Shown: positions 5,537 through 10,659 of the stretch, one piece after another
Layout: the number at the start of each line of letters is the position of its first letter
Numbering within the stretch: position 1 is the first letter of the stretch
Program-made: the position numbers and the translations under genes
Notes under the pieces: generated by a model
Database searches by the model: none
What the model was told of the DNA's origin: nothing
Seen by the model: the letters and a program-made list of their open reading frames with translations, nothing else
From: Pseudomonadota bacterium
GTDB taxonomy: Bacteria > Myxococcota > Myxococcia > Myxococcales > Vulgatibacteraceae
Reading direction: 5' to 3'
Assembly: GCA_023436385.1 (NCBI GenBank)
Contig: JAEZJH010000076.1
Location: 1-10,659, forward strand
DNA: 10,659 nt

Positions 5537-7402
5537 TCACGGCCGCTGCCGCTTCAGCGACCGGAGCAGGTTGGGGTACTCGGCGGCGAAGCGCGCCGGG
5601 CCGTCGGGGAGCGGCCGGTCGCGGGGATCGGTGACCTCGATGCCGCCGAAGCCCAGGTCCTGCCCGAAGAAGCGCACCTTGAGATCCTTGCCGACGAGCG
5701 CCAGCCGCGGCTCCCAGCCCACGGTGGTGAGGAGGTAGCGGTCGTCAGGCGCCCGGGTCATCGGGACGCCGGCGCTGTACGCCTCCGGATCGACGGAGAC
5801 GCCCAGCCGATCGAAGAGGGTGGGCAGGACGTCGATGTGGCCGGTGGGCGCGTCGTGCACGCCGGGGGCGAGCCCCTCGTCGGCGAGCACGAAGGGGACG
5901 TGGATCTGCTCGTTGGTCACGTCGCTGGCGTGGCCGAAGCGGCCGTGCTCGAGGAACTCCTCGCCGTGGTCGCCGGTGACCGCGAGGAGCGGCCGCCTGC
6001 CGCGCCGGGCCTCGTGGAAGGCGAGGAACTCCTCGAGCTTCCGGTCGACCTCGAACACGGCGTTCCGGGCGCGGTGATCGAGGAGCGCGGGCTCCACCCG
6101 GCCCGCCGCCACCGAGCCCTTTCCGTCCCAGGCCGGCGTGAACCGCTCCGCGTCGGGCGGGTAGCTGTAGCGGAAGTGGGTCCCCACGAAGAAGAGGAGG
6201 AGGAAGAGCGGCCGGTCCGGATCGGCGTCCTCGACGAACGAGCGGGCCTTCGCCAGCATCGCGTCGTCCTTCTCCCAGCCCTCGCCCTTGAACTCGGTCT
6301 CCAGGCTGTCCTGCACGTCGCGGAAGACGCTCCGCTTGAGCGACATCCAGTCCACCGACGACGCGGCGAGGAGGCGGAGCTGGTAGTCGTGGGCGACGAG
6401 CGCCGGGAACAGGAGGCTGGTGCGCCCCGAGCCGACCACCGCGTCGCTACGGGTGGCGGGGAGGCCGAAGAAGAGGCTGAACAGCGCGAAGTGCGTGGAG
6501 CTGGCGGAGGCGTAGTGGCGCTCGAAGACCGCCGCGTCCCGGGCCCGGCGGCTGAGGTTCGGCATCGTCGTCTCGTCGAGGTGGTCGGCCCGGAGGCTCT
6601 CCACCAGCACGAGGATGACGTCGGGCTGGCGCTCGAAGCGGATCGCCTCCGGCGCCACGCTCCCCACCGGCTCGCCGGCGGCCCGGAAGAGATCGGCCGG
6701 ATCGGCGAGCTTCTTGCCGCTGAGCTTGGCGAAGAACTTGTTCATCCGGATCGGGACCTGGAGCGGCAGCACCGTCCCGGCGGCGTGGAACGACTGGCCG
6801 CCGAAGAAGGAGCCGGCGGCGTGGCCGACCCGATCGCCGACGGCGAGGAGCAGCACCAGCGCGAGCCAGCGGACGACGCGGCCCTGGCCGGCGTGGCGCC
6901 GGAGGAACCACCGGCCCACCGCCACCTCCAGGGCCACGAACAACGCCGCGACCCCGGCGAGCCCCGCCAGCTCCCACGCCGCGATCCCGGTCTCCTCGAG
7001 GGCGTTGGGCTGGAGCGCCACCTCGAGGAAGAGGCGGTTGAAGTGGAACGAGGTGGCGTGGTGGAGGAGGGCGTCGGCGGCGAGGACCACCGTGCCGGCG
7101 CCGAGGAGGAGCGGCGCGAGCCAGGCGTAGTGGCGGGTCCAGGCGAAGGGCAGGGTGAGGAGGAAGAGCAGCGCGGCGAGGAACACCGCCTCGATCCCGC
7201 CGCCGAGCCAGAGGAGCGCCTGGATCCCCGGCGGAAACGTCTCCAGCGCCCGGGCGAGATCGGCCCCGAAGAAGGCGAGGAATAGGGGCGCGTGGAGGAC
7301 GGAGAGGAAGAACGTCGGCGCGAGGAGCCGTCGCGGCTCTACAGCGGCGCGGGCCGGTGCGCCGGCCGACGCGGCGGATTCGAGGGAAAGGGGCGCTGCC
7401 AT
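5537..7402 (-). CDS. YejM/PbgA-like inner-membrane protein with periplasmic sulfatase-type domain
   Basis: A 621-residue protein. Five probable membrane helices (about 31-50, 62-88, 92-112, 141-163, 177-190) precede a large periplasmic domain of the alkaline-phosphatase/sulfatase superfamily (about 259-560), the architecture of YejM (PbgA/LapC) and more loosely of LtaS. Superfamily motifs are VLVESLRADH (E268), HYASASSTHFALFSLFFGLP (296-315, with T303 at the nucleophile position), and TGDHGEEF (D478, H479) followed by GHASD (H491), so the metal-site residues appear present. FSLFFGLP resembles the FSLFYGL segment of YejM. In enterobacteria YejM monitors LPS and controls LpxC turnover; most relatives have unknown substrates and could be phosphotransferases or hydrolases. 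The start at 7402 has AGGA 8 nt upstream. The gene lies 79 bp downstream of the second CotH gene on the same strand and converges on LptF, which supports an envelope/LPS role by context only. Confidence 0.85.
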   Translation of the reverse strand: MAAPLSLESAASAGAPARAAVEPRRLLAPTFFLSVLHAPLFLAFFGADLARALETFPPGIQALLWLGGGIEAVFLAALLFLLTLPFAWTRHYAWLAPLLLGAGTVVLAADALLHHATSFHFNRLFLEVALQPNALEETGIAAWELAGLAGVAALFVALEVAVGRWFLRRHAGQGRVVRWLALVLLLAVGDRVGHAAGSFFGGQSFHAAGTVLPLQVPIRMNKFFAKLSGKKLADPADLFRAAGEPVGSVAPEAIRFERQPDVILVLVESLRADHLDETTMPNLSRRARDAAVFERHYASASSTHFALFSLFFGLPATRSDAVVGSGRTSLLFPALVAHDYQLRLLAASSVDWMSLKRSVFRDVQDSLETEFKGEGWEKDDAMLAKARSFVEDADPDRPLFLLLFFVGTHFRYSYPPDAERFTPAWDGKGSVAAGRVEPALLDHRARNAVFEVDRKLEEFLAFHEARRGRRPLLAVTGDHGEEFLEHGRFGHASDVTNEQIHVPFVLADEGLAPGVHDAPTGHIDVLPTLFDRLGVSVDPEAYSAGVPMTRAPDDRYLLTTVGWEPRLALVGKDLKVRFFGQDLGFGGIEVTDPRDRPLPDGPARFAAEYPNLLRSLKRQRP

Positions 7403-7481
7403 CGGGGTGTCCTGGCTTCGGGGCAGGGCACCTTACCACGGTGAACTTCCGACGAGACGCTCCAGCCGGCCGGTCTCTCGC

Positions 7482-9152
7482 CTACCGGGCGAGTTCCCAG
7501 CGGAGGGGATCGTCGGCGCTCCGGATCCAGGACTCGTCGGCCTCCAGGAGCCCGGGGAAGAGCACGTCGACCACGTCGTCGAGCGCCGGTCCCCGGAAGA
7601 GCCCAAACTCGCCGGGGACCGTCGACTCGAGGCCCAGCTCGACCAGATCGAGGACCAGCTCGGCGCCGGCCTCGATCACGCCGGAGAGGTTGGGAGCGGG
7701 ACGGCGGCGAAGATCGGTGGTGAGGGTCCACCCCTCGAGCGGCACCGCGGTCGAGCCCCGATTCCGGACAGTGATTCGCCCGGAGGCCGGGTCGACCCGG
7801 TAGAGCTCGACGGCGGGCTCGCGCTCTCCGTACCGGTGGATCTCGCCCTCGAGGAAGGCGGCCCGGCGCTCGGCGTAGTCCTTCAGGTAGCGAGGACCGT
7901 CGTCGAACTTCTCCGGATCGACGTTCACGTCGCCGGGGATGTACGGGGAGAGGAGCGCGTGAATCGCGTCGATCCGGGGTCCGAGAGCCTCGGGCGTGAG
8001 CACGGTGGCCATCGCCTGTTCGAGGAGGAGGAAGAACCGCTCCCGGAGGGCGGGGTGGAAGGCGATCCGGGTGTTCAGGTTGGAAAAGAGCGGGTGCCAA
8101 TCGCGGGAGGTGTCCTCGACGAGCCGCTGCTGGTAGGCGTCCTCCGACCAGGAATCGGTGACGCTGAAGGGAAACAGCGGGTGATCGACCTTGGCCTTGG
8201 TGCCGACGCGGCTCCCGGGCTGGTAGCGGGTGGAGGAGTTGTTGAAGTCCCAGGGCACGTAGAGCCAACGGCGGTTCCGGTCGTCGTGGACCAGGTACGA
8301 CCGGGAATCCTCCACCACGTTGTTGGAGATCAAGGCGTCGACCACCAGGTAGCGGAGGTACAGCTCCAGCTCCAGGGTCTGGTCGAGCACCTCGTCGAAA
8401 CGGTGCTCGGGAGCGGCGTTGATCGCGCAGAGGAGCTGCTCGAGGCGGGAGTCGTCCTCGCGCTCGTTGGTCTTCTTCTCCCAGGCCCGCTGGAACTCCG
8501 CACGCCAGAGCTTCATCTCGCAGTCCTTCCGACCGCACCGGTAGATGGTGCCGTCGTCGTCGGGGAAGGCGTGGGCCGCGAGGAATTTCTTGTCGACGCG
8601 TTCGAGGTCCAGGTAGACGCCCTGGTACTCCCCGTTGATCTCCAGGCGGACGAAGGTGGCGTGGGGCGCCGGGACGTGGAGGGCCGCGAGCAGGTCGTAG
8701 GCCAGCTTTTCGACCATCATCGTGCAGTCCTTCCACTGGGAGAGGAGGTTCAGCTTGTGGCGGCCGTCGAAGCCCCGGTCGTCGGGGAACTCGACCCGCC
8801 AGCTCTTCTTCGGCCAGTCGCGGGAGCTGTTGCCGCGGTAGCGGACCAGGGCCGGGTAGCGGATCCCGTCGCGCTCGAAGGTGGCCTCGTACATGGTGTC
8901 GGCCCGCGGGTTGGTCGCCAGGGCCTCGAGGTTCTCCGGGGCGATCTCCAGGCGGTAGAGCTCCACCGTCTCCTGCAGCGGCGGCAGCTCGAACGGCGCC
9001 CCGGGATCGCGGAGCATGGTTCCCGCCGGCTCGGAGAGCCCGTCCAGCTCTTCGGCGCAGACCACCTTCGGCACCGGCGGGCCGGGTCGTTCGGACCCGC
9101 AAGCACAGGCCGCGAGCACGCAGATTGCACGGATCCCCGCACGGAAGCGCAT
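7482..9152 (-). CDS. CotH-family kinase-like lipoprotein with C-terminal lamin-tail-like domain (paralogue 2)
   Basis: A 556-residue lipoprotein paralogous to the one at 2569-4317; by eye about half or more of the aligned residues are identical. The lipobox is LAAC (13-16), after a short hydrophobic stretch. The linker is short and lacks the VEPPP repeats. CotH motifs are YRGNSSRDWPKKSWRVEF (105-122), NGEYQGVYLDLERVD (173-187), CGRKDCEMK (206-214), NNVVEDSRSYL (287-297) and PWDFNNSS (300-307, candidate metal ligand D302). The C-terminal module (about 447-556, with VRNRGSTAVPLEGWTLT) resembles a lamin-tail domain. Compared with paralogue 1, the Asp of ND is Asn here, so activity may differ. 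Start choice: the ATG at 9152 has GGAGGA 8 nt upstream and opens a proper lipoprotein signal; an in-frame ATG at 9185 adds eleven residues and weakens it. The sulfatase gene follows 79 bp downstream and is probably in the same operon. Confidence 0.92.
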   Translation of the reverse strand: MRFRAGIRAICVLAACACGSERPGPPVPKVVCAEELDGLSEPAGTMLRDPGAPFELPPLQETVELYRLEIAPENLEALATNPRADTMYEATFERDGIRYPALVRYRGNSSRDWPKKSWRVEFPDDRGFDGRHKLNLLSQWKDCTMMVEKLAYDLLAALHVPAPHATFVRLEINGEYQGVYLDLERVDKKFLAAHAFPDDDGTIYRCGRKDCEMKLWRAEFQRAWEKKTNEREDDSRLEQLLCAINAAPEHRFDEVLDQTLELELYLRYLVVDALISNNVVEDSRSYLVHDDRNRRWLYVPWDFNNSSTRYQPGSRVGTKAKVDHPLFPFSVTDSWSEDAYQQRLVEDTSRDWHPLFSNLNTRIAFHPALRERFFLLLEQAMATVLTPEALGPRIDAIHALLSPYIPGDVNVDPEKFDDGPRYLKDYAERRAAFLEGEIHRYGEREPAVELYRVDPASGRITVRNRGSTAVPLEGWTLTTDLRRRPAPNLSGVIEAGAELVLDLVELGLESTVPGEFGLFRGPALDDVVDVLFPGLLEADESWIRSADDPLRWELAR

Positions 9153-9391
9153 CCCTCGGTTCCTCCCCGCCCCGTGGCCGAGCAACCGACGGGCCAGGCG
9201 ACCGGGCGCCTCCCCACCCGGTTTTCACCGGCGGAGGGGAAGGGCGAGAGGGCCGGGAGGCCAATCGGTGGAGCGGATGGGAACTCCGTTGCCACGGGGG
9301 TTGCCGTCCGGTGGCGGGCGAACGGGCCGCCCGGACGATGGCGAGACCGCCGGCAGGAGGCATAGGCTCGCCGGGAAAACCGGGAGGAACG
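9153..9391. other. Divergent intergenic region between CotH paralogue 2 and the aldo/keto reductase
   Basis: These 239 bases should contain both divergent promoters. No gene is seen. Two dyads stand out: CCGGT-tttc-ACCGG (9218-9231) with flanking CCTCC/GGAGG arms (9209-9213 and 9233-9237), and the bulged hairpin at 9306-9336. No good -35/-10 pair could be recognised. Confidence 0.5.
9306..9336 (+). promoter_or_regulatory. Bulged inverted repeat upstream of the aldo/keto reductase
   Basis: GTCCGG (9306-9311) pairs with CCGGAC (9331-9336), and after a TG bulge GCGG (9314-9317) pairs with CCGC (9327-9330) around a 9-nt loop. It lies 55 bp before the aldo/keto reductase ATG. It could be an operator or a leader hairpin; no regulator gene next to it is obviously matched. 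Confidence 0.35.
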
Positions 9392-10315
9392 ATGGAAACC
9401 CGCAAGATCGGCTCGCTCGCCGTCTCCGTGGTCGGCCTGGGCTGTAACAACTTCGGCAGGCGCCTCGACGCCGCGGCCACCGCCGCGGTGGTCGGCGCGG
9501 CCCTCGACGCCGGCGTCACCTTCTTCGACACCGCGGACATGTACGGCGGCACCAAGAGCGAGGAGTACCTGGGGCGGGCGCTCGCCGGGAAACGCGACCG
9601 GGTGGTGATCGCCACCAAGTTCGGTTGGGCGATCGACGAGACGCGGAAGGGGGCGAGCGCCGCCTACGTGAAGCGCGCCGTGGAGGACAGCCTCCGGCGG
9701 CTGGGCACCGAGCGGATCGACCTCTACCAGCTGCACCGCCCGGATCCGGAGACGCCGATCGCGGAGACCCTGGGCGCCCTGGCGGACTTGGTCCGGCAGG
9801 GGCAGGTCCGGGAGATCGGTTGCTCGAACTTCTCGGTGGCCCAGCTGGAGGAGGCCCGGGCGGCGGCGGGGGACGGGCCGCGCTTCGTCTCCGTCCAGAA
9901 CGAGTACAGCCTGCTCCGCCGCGAGGCCGAGGCGGAGGTGCTGCCGGCCTGCGAGCGCCTCGGGTTGGCGTTCCTGCCCTACTTCCCGCTGGCGAACGGC
10001 CTCCTCACCGGGAAGTACCGGCTGGGGCGGCCGATGCCCGCCGGCACCCGGCTCTCGGAGCCGGGACGGGCCGCCGTCGAGGAGCGGCAGCTGGCGGCGG
10101 TGGAGCGGCTCCTCGCGTTCGCGGAGGAGCGCGGCCACACGCTGCTCGAGCTGGCCTTCGCCTACCTCCTGGCCCGGCGCCCGGTGGCCTCCGTGATCGC
10201 CGGGGCGACCAAGCCGGAGCAGGTCCGGGCCAACGCCGCCGCCGCCGCCGGCTGGCGGCTCGCGGCCGAGGAGCTCGTGAGCCTAAAGCGGCTCCTCGCC
10301 GAGACGGGCGTCTAG
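9392..10315 (+). CDS. Aldo/keto reductase
   Basis: A 307-residue NADPH-dependent aldo/keto reductase, a cytosolic (beta/alpha)8 barrel that reduces aldehydes or ketones; the natural substrate cannot be told. The catalytic tetrad is complete: D46 and Y51 in FFDTADMYGG, K76 in IATKFGW, and H115 in LYQLHRPDP. GCSNFS (143-148), SVQNEYSLL and the C-terminal VIAGATKPEQV match the cofactor-binding half of the family. Length and motif spacing are normal for the bacterial oxidoreductase branch of the superfamily. GGGAGG (9382-9387) lies 4 nt before the ATG, and the N-terminus METRKIGSLAVSVVGLG is standard for the family, so the longer open frame upstream is not used. The gene is divergent from CotH paralogue 2, and its stop TAG overlaps the stop of the convergent small RHH gene. 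Confidence 0.95.
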   Translation: METRKIGSLAVSVVGLGCNNFGRRLDAAATAAVVGAALDAGVTFFDTADMYGGTKSEEYLGRALAGKRDRVVIATKFGWAIDETRKGASAAYVKRAVEDSLRRLGTERIDLYQLHRPDPETPIAETLGALADLVRQGQVREIGCSNFSVAQLEEARAAAGDGPRFVSVQNEYSLLRREAEAEVLPACERLGLAFLPYFPLANGLLTGKYRLGRPMPAGTRLSEPGRAAVEERQLAAVERLLAFAEERGHTLLELAFAYLLARRPVASVIAGATKPEQVRANAAAAAGWRLAAEELVSLKRLLAETGV

Positions 10316-10560
10316 GTCTCGCGGCGCTCTTCGAGGAAGCGGCGGGCCGCCTCGAGGAGCGCGGCCTTGGCCCAGGTGCCGGCGGCGAGCGGCGGCTGGC
10401 ACTGGGCCGCCGCCTCCGCGACCAGCGCCCGCTCCTCGGCGGTGAGGCGCACGCTGAACGCCATCGACCGCGAAGGCGGCCGGAATTCGTCCTCGCCGTC
10501 GCCCGACATCTCGGGAACGGGAGGCGGAAACGCAGCAACGAAGAGCGCCCGGTCTTCCAT
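10312..10560 (-). CDS. Small ribbon-helix-helix-like protein
   Basis: An 82-residue protein. Residues 1-32 are Pro- and acid-rich and probably unordered. Residues about 33-77 read as a ribbon-helix-helix unit: strand MAFSVRLT, helix 1 AEERALVAEAAAQ, a turn, and helix 2 GTWAKAALLEAARRFLEE. Such proteins bind DNA as dimers through the paired strands and often repress their own genes; relatives also serve as antitoxins or mobilisation accessory proteins. No toxin or relaxase gene lies beside it here, so I leave the role open. The ATG at 10560 has an excellent AGGAGGT site (10571-10565) 4 nt upstream, which decides against a longer start at 10599. Its last codon and stop share the CTAG at 10312-10315 with the stop of the aldo/keto reductase. 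Confidence 0.75.
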   Translation of the reverse strand: MEDRALFVAAFPPPVPEMSGDGEDEFRPPSRSMAFSVRLTAEERALVAEAAAQCQPPLAAGTWAKAALLEAARRFLEERRET

Positions 10561-10564
10561 GCGC

Positions 10565-10571
10565 ACCTCCT
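10565..10571 (-). promoter_or_regulatory. Strong Shine-Dalgarno site deciding the RHH start
   Basis: AGGAGGT on the minus strand, 4 nt before the ATG at 10560, is the best ribosome site in the window. It places the start at MEDRALF, not at the upstream in-frame ATG. Confidence 0.8.
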
Positions 10572-10598
10572 GCGGTTTGGACTGTATGCTTGGAGACA

Positions 10599-10629
10599 AG
10601 TGTAGTCCGGACCAGGGGGCGCTTGTCTA
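10599..10629 (-). promoter_or_regulatory. Candidate promoter of the RHH gene
   Basis: On the minus strand TAGACA (10629-10624) and TACACT (10604-10599) resemble -35 and -10 boxes, with a 19-bp spacer that is longer than ideal. A transcript would start near 10592, about 30 nt before the ATG. Small dyads (GGACT/AGTCC at 10579-10583 and 10604-10608; CTTG/CAAG at 10589-10600) overlap the likely start point, as autorepression by an RHH protein would require. Confidence 0.3.
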
Positions 10630-10659
10630 GAGGGGGTGAATTTGTGCACGGCCTGGCGG

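Noticed and set aside
5837..7285. A 482-residue plus-strand frame rich in E, G and V
   Set aside because: It is antisense to the YejM-like sulfatase, whose motifs and membrane helices are convincing.
7155..9365. A 736-residue plus-strand frame across the sulfatase start and CotH paralogue 2
   Set aside because: It spans two genes of the other strand and an intergenic gap, and its composition is biased like a shadow frame.
10561..10599. ATG at 10599 as the start of the RHH gene
   Set aside because: The strong AGGAGGT site lies between it and the ATG at 10560, and the additional residues look like translated leader.

Overview
This is a GC-rich (roughly 70 % by eye) Gram-negative chromosomal window. 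The strong G/C third-position bias, two diderm envelope genes (an LptF-type permease and a YejM-like membrane sulfatase), Bacillus-CotH-type kinase lipoproteins and a MEDS-GAF signalling protein together suggest a myxobacterium-like member of the Myxococcota. That placement is inference; no rRNA or marker gene is present.

Layout, left to right. Positions 1-880 (minus) hold the N-terminal 293 codons of a MEDS-GAF sensory protein that runs off the left edge. Positions 881-1198 are non-coding and contain several inverted repeats, including a terminator-like hairpin with a T5 tract on the minus strand. Positions 1199-2224 (minus) encode a classical short-chain dehydrogenase with a hydrophobic C-terminal tail. 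A divergent intergenic region follows (2225-2568). Positions 2569-4317 (plus) encode a CotH-family lipoprotein, and 4396-5520 (plus) encode LptF. In convergent orientation come a YejM-like five-TM sulfatase (5537-7402, minus) and a second CotH-family lipoprotein (7482-9152, minus). After another divergent intergenic region there is an aldo/keto reductase (9392-10315, plus). Its stop codon overlaps that of a small ribbon-helix-helix protein (10312-10560, minus).

The centre (2569-9152) is the most interesting part. It is a near mirror image: each arm starts with a CotH-kinase lipoprotein that ends in a lamin-tail-like domain. About 78 or 79 bp later each arm continues with an inner-membrane protein linked to lipopolysaccharide export or control. 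The two arms converge with 16 bp between stop codons. The two CotH proteins are clearly paralogous but differ near the putative active site and in their N-terminal linkers. I infer an envelope-associated module in which secreted, lipid-anchored CotH enzymes act alongside LPS-transport functions. This association is a hypothesis from gene order, not a demonstrated function. The flanking SDR, MEDS-GAF protein, aldo/keto reductase and RHH protein look like ordinary independent genes.
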